Origin: an uncultured Caulobacterales bacterium
Lineage (GTDB): Bacteria; Pseudomonadota; Alphaproteobacteria; Caulobacterales; Caulobacteraceae
NCBI GenBank assembly: GCA_903837135.1
Contig: CAILTK010000063.1
Span: forward strand, 1 to 64,000
DNA length: 64,000 nt
Reading direction: 5' to 3'
Position 1 is the first letter of the stretch. The number at the start of each line of letters is the position of its first letter. A program made the translations under genes and the position numbers. The notes beneath the pieces are model-generated. The model saw only the letters and a program-made list of their open reading frames with translations. It was not told where the DNA came from and did not search any database. Shown here in pieces: positions 42,374-50,643 of this stretch.

Positions 42374-44113
42374 ATGGAGAGGGCGTTCGATCTCGTCGTC
42401 CGCGGCGGGACTGTGGTCGACGGCGCCGGCCGTCCGGGTCGCGAAGCCGATGTCGGTGTCAAGGACGGCAGGATCGCCGCCGTCGGCCGGCTCGCCCTGG
42501 CGGGCGCCGAAGAGATCGACGCGCGCGGCCTTCTGGTCACGCCCGGCTTCGTCGACGTCCACACCCACTACGACGGCCAGGCCATCTGGGACCAGCGCAT
42601 GCAGCCGTCGTCCTGGCACGGCGTCACCACCGTCATCATGGGCAATTGCGGCGTCGGCTTCGCGCCGTGCCGGCCCGAGGATCATGACCGGCTGATCCGG
42701 CTGATGGAGGGGGTGGAGGACATTCCCTTTCCGGTGCTGACGCAGGGACTGCCGTGGACCTGGGAAAGCTATCCCGACTATCTCGACCGCCTGGGCGAGC
42801 GCGCCTTCGACGTCGACATCGGCAGCCAGCTGCCGCACGCGGCCCTGCGGGTCTTCGTCATGGGCGAGCGCGGCGCGAACCGTGAGCCCGCGACGCAGGC
42901 CGACATCCACGCCATGGCGGCGATCGCCCGGCGGGCGGTGGAGGCGGGCGCCCTCGGCTTCTCCACCTCGCGCACGCTCAACCACCGCACCTCCGACGGC
43001 CAGCCGACCCCGACCCTCACCGCCGGGGAGGACGAGCTGACGGGCATCGCCCTAGGCCTCAAGGCGGCCGGGCGCGGGGTGTTGCAGGTGGTGTCCGACT
43101 TCGCCGATCCGGAAGCCGAGTTCGCCCTGCTGCGCCGTCTGGTCGAGGCTTCGGGCCGGCCGCTAGCCTTCTCCCTCCTGCAGAGCCCGCGCGATCCTGA
43201 GGCGTACATGCAGCTCCTGCAATGGCTCGGCGACGCCAACGCCGCGGGCCTGCCCATGCGGGCGCAGGCGGCGGGCCGGCCGGTGGGGATCCTGTTCGGG
43301 CTCGAACTGACCCTCAATCCGTTCAGCCAGCATCCGGCCTATCAGGAGATCCGCGCCCTGCCGCTCGCCGGCAAGGTGGCGCGTCTGCGCGACCCGCAGT
43401 TCCGCGCCCGGCTGCTGTCGGAGACCTCGGCCGCCGAGCGCGGCTTCGCCGGGGCCCAGCCGCGCAACTGGGACAAGATGTTCCTGATGGGCGAGGAGCC
43501 CGACTACGAACCGACCGCCGACGCTACCGTCGCCGCCATCGCCGCGCGCCAGGGCCGCGACCCCGCCGAGGTGGCCCTCGACCAGATGCTGACCGACGAG
43601 GGGCGGGGCATGCTCTACCTGCCGTTCCTGAACTACGCCGAAGGCTCGCTCGAGCCCGCGCGCGTCATGCTGCAGCACCCGAACGTGGTGCCGGGCCTGT
43701 CGGACGGCGGCGCCCATGTGGGCATGATCTGCGACGGCAGCTTCCCGACCTCCAACCTGACCCACTGGACCCGCGACCGCACGCGCGGACCGAAGCTTGA
43801 GCTCGAACGGATGGTGCAGGCGCAGACCCGCGACACCGCCGAGAGCGTCGGCCTCTACGACCGCGGCCTGATCGCGCCGGGCTACCGGGCCGACCTCAAC
43901 GTCATCGACTATGCGCGCCTGAAGCTGATGCGGCCCGAGGTCGTGCACGATCTGCCCGCAGGCGGGCGACGGCTGATCCAGCGCGCGGAAGGCTATGTGG
44001 CGACGATCGTGGCCGGCCAGATCACCTACCGGGGCGGCGAACCCACCTCGGCGCTGCCGGGCCGGCTGCTGCGGGGCGCGACGCACGCGCCGGCGGCGAT
44101 GGCGGCGGAGTGA
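42374..44113 (+). CDS. N-acyl-D-amino-acid deacylase (D-aminoacylase) family amidohydrolase
   Basis: A 579-residue enzyme of the amidohydrolase superfamily. It begins with the small beta-sandwich (FDLVVRGGTVVDGAGRPG), then the metal motif PGFVDVHTHYDGQ near residues 57-69. The middle contains MGNCGVGFAP with the Cys typical of D-aminoacylases, and the late motif SDGGAHVG near residue 448 carries the metal-binding Asp. The C-terminal ADLNVIDY closes the sandwich. Family members hydrolyse N-acyl-D-amino acids, D-hydantoins or related amides. It follows the epoxide hydrolase gene by 190 bases and may share its regulation. Confidence 0.85.
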   Translation: MERAFDLVVRGGTVVDGAGRPGREADVGVKDGRIAAVGRLALAGAEEIDARGLLVTPGFVDVHTHYDGQAIWDQRMQPSSWHGVTTVIMGNCGVGFAPCRPEDHDRLIRLMEGVEDIPFPVLTQGLPWTWESYPDYLDRLGERAFDVDIGSQLPHAALRVFVMGERGANREPATQADIHAMAAIARRAVEAGALGFSTSRTLNHRTSDGQPTPTLTAGEDELTGIALGLKAAGRGVLQVVSDFADPEAEFALLRRLVEASGRPLAFSLLQSPRDPEAYMQLLQWLGDANAAGLPMRAQAAGRPVGILFGLELTLNPFSQHPAYQEIRALPLAGKVARLRDPQFRARLLSETSAAERGFAGAQPRNWDKMFLMGEEPDYEPTADATVAAIAARQGRDPAEVALDQMLTDEGRGMLYLPFLNYAEGSLEPARVMLQHPNVVPGLSDGGAHVGMICDGSFPTSNLTHWTRDRTRGPKLELERMVQAQTRDTAESVGLYDRGLIAPGYRADLNVIDYARLKLMRPEVVHDLPAGGRRLIQRAEGYVATIVAGQITYRGGEPTSALPGRLLRGATHAPAAMAAE

Positions 44114-44195
44114 TCCGCAACCCCAGCCGTCGCGCAGTGGTGGGAGGGGGCGCCGCCACCGCCTGGCGCGCGCGCGACGCGGGCCGAAGCCGACC

Positions 44196-44387
44196 CTAAA
44201 ACCGGGCGTCGACCAGCATCAGCAGGGCGAAGCCGAGGCCGGCCCAGTGCCACCAGCGCATCCAGCCCATGGTGCGCGTCCAGCGGTTCTGCTGGGGAAA
44301 TAGATGGAACACCCCTCCACCGAGCGCGAACCTGTTCGACGCGTAGCTGTGGGCTTCGTTGCGGATGATCCTGCGCTGGCCTGCCAT
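44196..44387 (-). CDS. small single-pass membrane protein
   Basis: A 63-residue protein. The N-terminal 35 residues are basic and polar (MAGQRRIIRNEAHSYASNRF), and a single hydrophobic helix spans about 41-60 (MRWWHWAGLGFALLMLV), ending DARF. AGAGGTG lies 5 bases before the ATG, which supports translation. No family is recognised. It is isolated, between a convergent amidohydrolase gene and another small gene on its own strand. Confidence 0.5.
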   Translation of the reverse strand: MAGQRRIIRNEAHSYASNRFALGGGVFHLFPQQNRWTRTMGWMRWWHWAGLGFALLMLVDARF

Positions 44388-44466
44388 GGCGCACCTCTAT
44401 ACTGCACACTTTACGGTAGAGGCCGCATGCCTAATCAGATGTTAACAGCCGCGAATCTAGGCCAGT

Positions 44467-44739
44467 TCAGTGTTTGAGCGACGCTCTTGCCGCAGCCTGC
44501 GCTTCGCGGTCGGCCTTGTTGCGGTATTCGGCGATCTGTTTGCGCAGGCTGTCGCAGAGGTCCGCATAGCCTGAATAGAGTATCCCGGTCTGCCCGCAGC
44601 TGGCCCGATAGGTCTCCTCCAGACCCGCGAGCGTATCCGCCGCGGCGGGCGGCGCCGCGGCTTCGGCCGGCGGCGCAGCGGCCGAGGCCGACTGGGCGGG
44701 TGCGACCTGCAGGGCGAGCGCAATCAGAAGGGGCGTCAT
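44467..44739 (-). CDS. small secreted helical protein
   Basis: A 90-residue protein with a short signal peptide (MTPLLIALALQVAPAQSASA) and an Ala/Pro linker, then a helical domain with two Cys (ASCGQTGILYSGYADLCDSLRKQIAEYRNKADREAQ without breaks in charge pattern). The two Cys are likely disulfide-bonded in the periplasm. No family is recognised. It begins 67 bases downstream of the pseudokinase-receiver gene on the same strand, so the two could form one transcript. Confidence 0.55.
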   Translation of the reverse strand: MTPLLIALALQVAPAQSASAAAPPAEAAAPPAAADTLAGLEETYRASCGQTGILYSGYADLCDSLRKQIAEYRNKADREAQAAARASLKH

Positions 44740-44806
44740 CGGTCCTCCGCCGCTGGGGCGCAGCTCTCGAGCACATAGATGGGTCTGCGTGCGGCCGAAC
44801 TGAAGA

Positions 44807-45928
44807 TCAGGCGGCGGAACTGGTCAACGTCCCGGGCGCGGCGTGCGCCTCGGGCTCCAGCACCATCTGCAGGGTATCGAGCAGACGGTCCGGCTTGATC
44901 GGCTTCTCCACCACCGCATTCATCCCGCTGTCCATATACACCCTGGCGGCTTCGGCGTCGCCGTTGGCGGTCAACGCCACGATCGGCACCCGCCCGAGGG
45001 CGCCCGGGAGGCGGCGAATGGCGCGGGTGGCCTCGATGCCGTCCATGCGCGGCATCTTGATGTCCATCAGGATCAGGTCGAACCGGCTGGCGCGCGCCGC
45101 CTCGACCGCCTCGACCCCATCCTCGGCGGTCTGGGTGGTGCAGCCGAACATCTCGCAAAGGGCGCCGGCGACCATCCGGTTGGTGGCGTTGTCGTCGACG
45201 ATCAGGATGTGGGTGCGCTCGGGCAGCACCCGCAGCGTCTCGCCGTCCTCGCCGTCGAGCTCGGCCGCGATTTCGGCCGGCAGGCGCGCGGACACGGTCT
45301 GACCCGCCCCCCGGTTCGCCGTCGCCGTCAACGCGCCGCCCAGTCGCCGGGCGATCGCATCGGCCAGACCCATGGCGGTGTCCTGGGCGGCGGGCCAGGC
45401 CGGCGGAAGATTCTGGCTGACGGAAAAGCACAGCTCGGTGCGGCCGGCGGCGTCGGGCGGCGCCAGGGAGACGGTCGCCTCCACCACGCCGGCCTCCCCG
45501 GCCCCGAGGGCGCGGCCGATCAGGGTGTTGAGCAGTTGCTTGGCGCCGCCGCCGTCGAGGTTCAGCGTCACATGCGCGGGGGCGTTGCGCGACAGCAGGA
45601 GCCGGCCGGCGCTCGGCGCCGTCTGCAGCCGCCAGAGCGCCTCCACGTCCTCCACCAGGGTCTCCAGGCCGACCGGGGCCGCCACGCTGGGCTCGACCGA
45701 AAGGGCGGCGAGCTGGCGCATGTCCTCCAGCACGTTCAGCACCATGCGGCCGGACTGCAGGATGGCGCGCGCGCAGGCCCTCGCTTCGGGCGTCAGGCGT
45801 TGCCGGTCGAGCAGTTCGGCGGCGGCGACGAGGTGTTGCAGGGGATCATACAGCCCCGGCGGCAGCGCGGGGGAGGCGGGCGTCGCGGCGGCGGACGCTC
45901 CGTCGAAGGCAGGGTCGGCGCTCGGCAT
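44807..45928 (-). CDS. pseudo-histidine-kinase fused to a receiver domain
   Basis: A 373-residue, soluble protein. Residues about 20-75 align by eye with HisKA (DPLQHLVAAAELLDRQRLTPEA), but the phosphoacceptor His of HExRTPL is replaced (PGLYDPL). The ATPase-like region (about 85-225) has lost the N-box Asn (QLLNTLIGRAL) and most of the G2 box (MGLADAIARRLGG). The receiver (about 238-360) is intact: VDDNAT, LMDIKMPRMDG with Asp near 289, VALTANGD and EKPIKP. It probably works as a phosphate-accepting or scaffold protein, not as a kinase. No cognate kinase is adjacent. Confidence 0.75.
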   Translation of the reverse strand: MPSADPAFDGASAAATPASPALPPGLYDPLQHLVAAAELLDRQRLTPEARACARAILQSGRMVLNVLEDMRQLAALSVEPSVAAPVGLETLVEDVEALWRLQTAPSAGRLLLSRNAPAHVTLNLDGGGAKQLLNTLIGRALGAGEAGVVEATVSLAPPDAAGRTELCFSVSQNLPPAWPAAQDTAMGLADAIARRLGGALTATANRGAGQTVSARLPAEIAAELDGEDGETLRVLPERTHILIVDDNATNRMVAGALCEMFGCTTQTAEDGVEAVEAARASRFDLILMDIKMPRMDGIEATRAIRRLPGALGRVPIVALTANGDAEAARVYMDSGMNAVVEKPIKPDRLLDTLQMVLEPEAHAAPGTLTSSAA

Positions 45929-46214
45929 CAGATCCGTTCGGCTTCAGACGGCGCCGTCTGAATCGTATGACTCTCGCATGAAAACAAGCACTTGGCGCAT
46001 GCTTCGACGGCGGCGCCGTCCACACTTTCGCCTGACATGCTCTGAGGTCCCAGACTGTTGAACCTGCACCGTGCCATGGGGGGATTGCGACGAGGTTAAG
46101 CGATTGGATCAAAATGGGGCGGTTGCGGGATTTTCGAGCCCCTGGTCCGGAGCCCCGCGGCGCCCACATGAGGCGCCGTCGCCGCCGTCAGAAAACTCCG
46201 GTATCAGTCCACCG

Positions 46215-46970
46215 ATGTCCTCGCCCGCCCGCCCCCTGTCCCAGACCGCGCTGGTCCTGTTCTCCGGCGGCCAGGATTCCACCGCCTGCCTCGCCTGGGC
46301 GCTCGATCGCTATGGCGCGGTGGAGACGGTGGGGTTCGACTACGGCCAGCGCCACGCGGTGGAGCTCGAGGCCCGCCTGACCGTGCGCGCCCGCCTGATC
46401 GAGACCTTTCCCGCCTGGGCGGCCCGGCTCGGCGCGGATCACGTGCTCGACATCCGCAGCTTCGGCGCCGTGGCGTCCTCCGCCCTGACCGAGGATCGCG
46501 CCATCGAGATGACCACGCGCGGCCTGCCGTCCACCTTCGTCCCGGGGCGCAACCTGGCCTTCTTCATCTACGCCGCGGCCCTGGCCGACCGGCGCGGGGC
46601 GGACGTGCTGGTCGGCGGCATGTGCGAGACCGACTACTCCGGCTATCCCGACTGTCGGCGCACGACCCTTGACGCCATGCAGCAGGCGCTGCGGCTCGGC
46701 ATGGATCGTCCGTTCGAGATCGTCACCCCGCTGATGGCGCTGACGAAGGCGCAGACCTGGGCCCTGGCCCACGAGCTCGGCGGGGACGCCCTGGTCGACA
46801 TCACCGTTCGCGACACCCACACCTGCTACAAGGGCGAGCGCGGCGACCTGCACGCCTGGGGCTATGGCTGCGACGACTGTCCCGCCTGCGATCTGCGGGC
46901 CAAGGGCTGGGAGGCGTGGCGGGCGACGACCTCGGACGCGTGGCGCTCCGGCTTCACCGGCGGCCAATGA
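46215..46970 (+). CDS. queC: 7-cyano-7-deazaguanine synthase QueC
   Basis: A 251-residue ATP-dependent enzyme that turns 7-carboxy-7-deazaguanine into preQ0, a precursor of queuosine. The PP-loop is FSGGQDST near residues 17-24. The zinc site is at the C-terminus ([20 protein letters not shown] and CDLR). The ATG at 46215 is chosen because family similarity begins soon after it ([10 protein letters not shown]); the frame open to 46071 adds nothing recognisable. It overlaps queE (ATGA at 46967-46970). Confidence 0.93.
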   Translation: MSSPARPLSQTALVLFSGGQDSTACLAWALDRYGAVETVGFDYGQRHAVELEARLTVRARLIETFPAWAARLGADHVLDIRSFGAVASSALTEDRAIEMTTRGLPSTFVPGRNLAFFIYAAALADRRGADVLVGGMCETDYSGYPDCRRTTLDAMQQALRLGMDRPFEIVTPLMALTKAQTWALAHELGGDALVDITVRDTHTCYKGERGDLHAWGYGCDDCPACDLRAKGWEAWRATTSDAWRSGFTGGQ

Positions 46971-47602
46971 GCTACGCGGTAAAGGAGCTGTTCCTGACGC
47001 TGCAGGGCGAGGGCGGCCAGGCCGGGCGCGCGGCGGTGTTCTGCCGCTTCGCCGGCTGCAATCTGTGGTCCGGGCGCGAGCAGGATCGGGCCTCGGCGAT
47101 CTGCACCTTCTGCGACACCGATTTCGTCGGCATGGACGGGGAGGGGGGCGGCCGCTTCTCCACGCCGGTGGCCCTGGTCGCCGCCGCGGAGGCGATCTGG
47201 CGCGGCCCGGCGGGGGAGCCCAAGCTCGTGGTCTGCACCGGGGGCGAACCGCTTCTGCAGCTCGACCCGCCGCTGATCTCCGCCTTCCACGCTGCGGGCT
47301 ACGAGGTGGCGGTGGAGACCAACGGCACCATCGCCGCGCCGGAGGGGCTCGACTGGATCTGCGTCAGCCCCAAGGCCGACGCCCCGCTGGCCCAGATCGC
47401 CGGCGACGAACTCAAGCTGGTCTATCCCCAGCCCGGCGTCGATCCGGCGCGGTTCGAGGGACTGGACTTTCGCCGCTTCCGCCTGCAGCCGATGGACGGC
47501 CCGGACCAGCGCGCCAACACCCAGGCGGCGGTCGCCTACTGCCTCGCCCACCCCCGCTGGCGGCTCAGCGTGCAGACCCACAAATACCTCGGCCTTCCCT
47601 AG
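46967..47602 (+). CDS. queE: 7-carboxy-7-deazaguanine synthase QueE
   Basis: A 211-residue radical-SAM enzyme. The cluster ligands are of the Cx14CxxC type (GCNLW...ICTFCDTDF) instead of the usual CxxxCxxC. CTGGEP is the SAM-binding GGE motif. It rearranges 6-carboxytetrahydropterin to 7-carboxy-7-deazaguanine. The start overlaps the queC stop by 4 bases. The queD gene follows after 80 bases. Confidence 0.93.
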   Translation: MSYAVKELFLTLQGEGGQAGRAAVFCRFAGCNLWSGREQDRASAICTFCDTDFVGMDGEGGGRFSTPVALVAAAEAIWRGPAGEPKLVVCTGGEPLLQLDPPLISAFHAAGYEVAVETNGTIAAPEGLDWICVSPKADAPLAQIAGDELKLVYPQPGVDPARFEGLDFRRFRLQPMDGPDQRANTQAAVAYCLAHPRWRLSVQTHKYLGLP

Positions 47603-47682
47603 CGGGGGCGAAGTCCGTATATCAGCCCGCCCTCCGACGCGCCTCTGCAAGGCCATGCGCGACGCGCTGAAACGATTGCCCC

Positions 47683-48063
47683 ATGACCGACCCCGTGTTC
47701 GAGATCACCAAGTCCGCCACCTTCGACGCCGCCCACTATCTGCCGGCGGGACCGAAGCGCGAGTACCAGCGCCTGCACGGCCACTCCTTTCAGGTGGAGG
47801 CCACCGTGCGTGGGCCCATGTCCGAGCCGGTCGGCTGGGTCGCCGACCTCGGTGCGCTCGAGGCGGCGCTGAAGCAGGTGGCGGGCGAGCTCGACCATGG
47901 CCTGCTCAACGAGCGGCCCGGGCTGGAGAGCCCCACGCTCGAACGCCTGTGCCAGCACTTCGCCGAGCGCCTGCAGCAGGATTTCCCCGGCCTCGCCCGC
48001 ATCACGGTCTCGCGTCCGACCATCGGCGAGCGCTGTGCGATGGAGGTGGTGAAGCGTGCTTGA
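47683..48063 (+). CDS. queD: 6-carboxy-5,6,7,8-tetrahydropterin synthase QueD
   Basis: A 126-residue enzyme of the QueD/PTPS family. The zinc-binding histidines are in FDAAHYL and HGHSFQVE, and the catalytic Cys/Glu region lies in the C-terminal half (PTIGERCAMEV). It converts dihydroneopterin triphosphate to carboxytetrahydropterin, the substrate of QueE. The stop overlaps the next gene's GTG by 8 bases. The folE-type first enzyme is not in the window. Confidence 0.93.
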   Translation: MTDPVFEITKSATFDAAHYLPAGPKREYQRLHGHSFQVEATVRGPMSEPVGWVADLGALEAALKQVAGELDHGLLNERPGLESPTLERLCQHFAERLQQDFPGLARITVSRPTIGERCAMEVVKRA

Positions 48064-48595
48064 GCCGGCCACGGAGGCCGATCACGCCGCCATCGTCGCC
48101 CTCGTCAACCAGGCCTATCGCGGCCTCGGCGCGCAAGCGCAGGGCTGGAACCTCGAGACGGGGGTGATCGAAGGCGAACGCACCACCCTGGCCCTGCTGC
48201 GCGAAGACCTCGCCGCCAAGCCCCACGCCCGGCTGATGTTGCACAAGAATGCGCAGACCCTGCTGGCCTCGGTCTGGCTCGAACCCATGGGCGACGGCGA
48301 CTGGTATCTCGGCCTGCTCGCCATCCGCCCGGACCTGCAGGCGCAGGGGCTTGGCCGGCGCATGCTGGACGCCTCCGAGGCCCATGTGGCGGCGAACGGC
48401 GGGACGCGGGTGGTCATCTCGGTGCTCAACGTACGCGAGGCGCTGATCGGCTGGTACGAGCGGCGCGGCTATGTCCGCACAGGCGCGGTCGCGCCCTATC
48501 CCTATGGCGACGACCGCTTCGGCCGCCCGCTCCGCGAGGACCTGGCCTTCGTCATTCTGGGAAAGCCCCTGCGCCTTTCCGCCGCTGCGTCCTAA
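48056..48595 (+). CDS. GNAT-family N-acetyltransferase
   Basis: A 179-residue acetyltransferase. The acetyl-CoA loop is the motif A LLAIRPDLQAQGLGRRMLDASE near residues 89-110, with Q-x-x-G-L-G-x-x. The substrate is unknown. The GTG start overlaps the queD stop by 8 bases, so it is probably translated from the queCED transcript; a role in tRNA modification is possible but not supported by motifs. Confidence 0.82.
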   Translation: MLEPATEADHAAIVALVNQAYRGLGAQAQGWNLETGVIEGERTTLALLREDLAAKPHARLMLHKNAQTLLASVWLEPMGDGDWYLGLLAIRPDLQAQGLGRRMLDASEAHVAANGGTRVVISVLNVREALIGWYERRGYVRTGAVAPYPYGDDRFGRPLREDLAFVILGKPLRLSAAAS

Positions 48596-48605
48596 GACAG
48601 TCGTC

Positions 48606-49379
48606 ATGGACGCCCCCGTCGTCATCCTCGATCGGCCGCAGCTGGCGGAGAACATCGGCGCGGTGGCGCGGGTGATGGCCAACTTCGGCCTGTCCGAGCT
48701 GCGGCTGGTGGCGCCGCGCGACGGCTGGCCGCAGGAGCGCGCCTGGGCCTCGGCCTCGGGCGCGAACTGGCCGCTCGACGAGGCGAAGGTGTTCGCCACC
48801 GTGGCCGAGGCGTCGGCCGACCTGCGGCTGATCCACGCCACCACCGCCCGCCCGCGCGAGACGCAGATGCCGGTGATCACCCCGCGCGAGGGCGCCGCCG
48901 TCATGGCCAGCGCCTCGGCCGAGGGACTGCGCTGCGGCCTGCTGTTCGGGGCCGAGCGGGCGGGGCTGGAGACCGCCGACATCGCGCTTTGCCAGGCCAT
49001 CGTCACCATCCCGATCGATCCGCGGTTCCACTCGCTGAACCTGGCCCAGGCGGTGGCGATCAACGCCTACGAATGGCGGCTGACGGTGGACGCGGGCGCG
49101 CCGACCCGCTTCCGCGAGGGCCCGCCGCCGGCCGAGGGCCGCGACCTGCACGGCCTCTACGAGCACCTGGAGGCCGAGCTCGATACCTCCGGCTTCTTCT
49201 TCCCGCCCGAGAATAAGCCGTCGATGGTGCGCAACCTGCGCGTCGCCCTCGGCCGCGCCCGCCTGTCCGAACAGGAGGTGCGCACCTTCCGCGGCGTGAT
49301 CACCGCCTTGGTGAAGGGGCGCGGGCGGCACCTGGCCCGGCTGGCGGCGGCGAAGAAGGGAGACGGCGGTGAGCTATGA
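48606..49379 (+). CDS. TrmJ/SpoU-family RNA 2'-O-methyltransferase
   Basis: A 257-residue SPOUT methyltransferase. Motif 1 is NIGAVARVMANFGL with the Asn and Arg used in catalysis, motif 2 is LLFGAERAGLE, and motif 3 is IPIDPRFHSLNLAQAVAI. The length and helical C-terminus fit TrmJ, which methylates the ribose at position 32 of tRNA. The ATG at 48606 is chosen because family similarity starts directly after it. It follows the GNAT gene by 10 bases and overlaps the next gene by 11. Confidence 0.85.
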   Translation: MDAPVVILDRPQLAENIGAVARVMANFGLSELRLVAPRDGWPQERAWASASGANWPLDEAKVFATVAEASADLRLIHATTARPRETQMPVITPREGAAVMASASAEGLRCGLLFGAERAGLETADIALCQAIVTIPIDPRFHSLNLAQAVAINAYEWRLTVDAGAPTRFREGPPPAEGRDLHGLYEHLEAELDTSGFFFPPENKPSMVRNLRVALGRARLSEQEVRTFRGVITALVKGRGRHLARLAAAKKGDGGEL

Positions 49380-49782
49380 TCTGATGGTGTTCGAGCCCTT
49401 GAGCGCCCCCCATGAGCCGGGGTCGTTCTTCGCCTGGTACAAAAAGGTCGCGGAATGGGGCGAGCCCCACAACTACAACGACCCGGCCTTCACGACGCCA
49501 ACCTTGAGAGCCTGGTATCACGACATGATCAAGGTGTTTCCGGCGATGAATGGGCCGGATGCGACCCACGACTACGACAACAGCGCCATCACGGGCTACA
49601 CCTGCGCCTCGACCTCGATCTACTGCGATTTCAGGTGGTCCGAGGCGGAGACCGCCTACGACCATCTCAGGACATTGGCCCGAAAGCACAGGCTCGGCTT
49701 TTTCGATGTGAGCGACACGGGCGATGTCTGGCTGCCGGGGAAGGATGGGGCCTACGCCGTTGCGTTTCGGGCGTCGTCTTGA
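49369..49782 (+). CDS. conserved protein of unknown function (MSYDLMVF family)
   Basis: A 137-residue, soluble protein starting MSYDLMVFEPL and continuing with AWYKKVAEWGEPHNYNDPAFTTP and the C-terminal GFFDVSDTGDVWLPG. I have seen this pattern in many bacterial proteins of unknown function, where multiple copies often cluster, but no function is established. The GTG start has GGGAGA upstream and overlaps the methyltransferase stop by 11 bases. No toxin gene is adjacent. Confidence 0.65.
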   Translation: MSYDLMVFEPLSAPHEPGSFFAWYKKVAEWGEPHNYNDPAFTTPTLRAWYHDMIKVFPAMNGPDATHDYDNSAITGYTCASTSIYCDFRWSEAETAYDHLRTLARKHRLGFFDVSDTGDVWLPGKDGAYAVAFRASS

Positions 49783-49936
49783 CTCGACAGGAGCGGAGCG
49801 CCATACACCCGCCCTTCGCGCCGCCGGGGAGACCCGTGTGGCCGCGATCCCATGACGGGTGACGCCCAGCCGCCGTTGAGATCGCCGTTCCACTCTTGGA
49901 AGGGCCGGCCGTGTCGAACGAGAAGACAGACGAACC

Positions 49937-50554
49937 ATGTCCAAGCGCCATAGCGCCAAGTACAAGATCGACCGCCGGATGGGCGAAAACATTTGGGGTC
50001 GGCCCAAGTCCCCGGTCAACCAGCGCTCCTACGGCCCCGGCCAGCACGGCCAGCGCCGCAAGTCCAAGGTGTCGGACTTCGGCCTGCAGCTGCGCGCCAA
50101 GCAGAAGCTCAAGGGCTATTACGGCAACCTGACCGAAAAGCAGTTCTCGCGCACCTATACCGAGGCCGCCCGCCGCAAGGGCAACACCTCCGAGAACCTG
50201 ATCGCCCTCCTGGAAAGCCGTCTGGACGCCGTGGTTTACCGCGCCAAGTTCGTGCCGACCGTGTTCGCCGCCCGCCAGTTCGTCAACCACGGCCACGTGC
50301 AGGTGAACGGCAAGCGCGTCAACATCGCCTCCTATCAGGTCAAGGCCGGCGACGTGATCTCGGTGCGTGAACGCTCGCGCAACATGGCCCTGGTGCTCGA
50401 AGCCATCCAGTCGTCCGAGCGCGACACCCCCGATTATCTGCAGGTCGACGGCAAGGGCCTGTCGGCCACCTTCGTCCGCGCCCCGGAACTGGCCGAAGTG
50501 CCCTATCCGGTGAAGATGGAGCCGAACCTGGTGGTCGAGTTCTACGCCTCGTAA
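49937..50554 (+). CDS. rpsD: 30S ribosomal protein S4
   Basis: A 205-residue protein. The N-terminal region has [22 protein letters not shown] without zinc-binding Cys, as in alphaproteobacterial S4. The S4 RNA-binding domain ([15 protein letters not shown] to VKAGDVISV) lies at about residues 93-158. It is a primary 16S rRNA binder and, in many bacteria, a translational regulator. It is monocistronic here, ending in a strong terminator at 50581. Confidence 0.97.
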   Translation: MSKRHSAKYKIDRRMGENIWGRPKSPVNQRSYGPGQHGQRRKSKVSDFGLQLRAKQKLKGYYGNLTEKQFSRTYTEAARRKGNTSENLIALLESRLDAVVYRAKFVPTVFAARQFVNHGHVQVNGKRVNIASYQVKAGDVISVRERSRNMALVLEAIQSSERDTPDYLQVDGKGLSATFVRAPELAEVPYPVKMEPNLVVEFYAS

Positions 50555-50580
50555 GGCTGGGTCTCGGCCCAGAAATGCGA

Positions 50581-50609
50581 AAGGCCCCGGAGCGATCCGG
50601 GGCCTTTTT
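50581..50609 (+). terminator. rho-independent terminator of rpsD
   Basis: AAGGCCCCGG (50581-50590) pairs with CCGGGGCCTT (50597-50606) around AGCGAT, and the stem runs into a T-run (CCTTTTTG). It starts 26 bases after the rpsD stop. Confidence 0.9.
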
Positions 50610-50615
50610 GCTTTA

Positions 50616-50639
50616 TCCCTCCCCACGCCGGGGGAGGGA
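50616..50639. repeat. REP-like palindrome
   Basis: TCCCTCCCC (50616-50624) pairs perfectly with GGGGAGGGA (50631-50639) around ACGCCG. It lies between the rpsD terminator and the convergent old-yellow-enzyme gene and belongs with the GGGGA-rich palindromes listed elsewhere. Confidence 0.65.
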
Positions 50640-50643
50640 ACTG

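Noticed and set aside
45929-46214. Possible preQ1 riboswitch upstream of queC
   Set aside because: No compact C-rich loop hairpin with an A-rich tail of that class is visible near the start.
49369-49782. Possible immunity protein of a polymorphic toxin system
   Set aside because: No toxin, secretion tag or repeat domain is encoded nearby; the suggestion rests only on a vague memory of multi-copy relatives.
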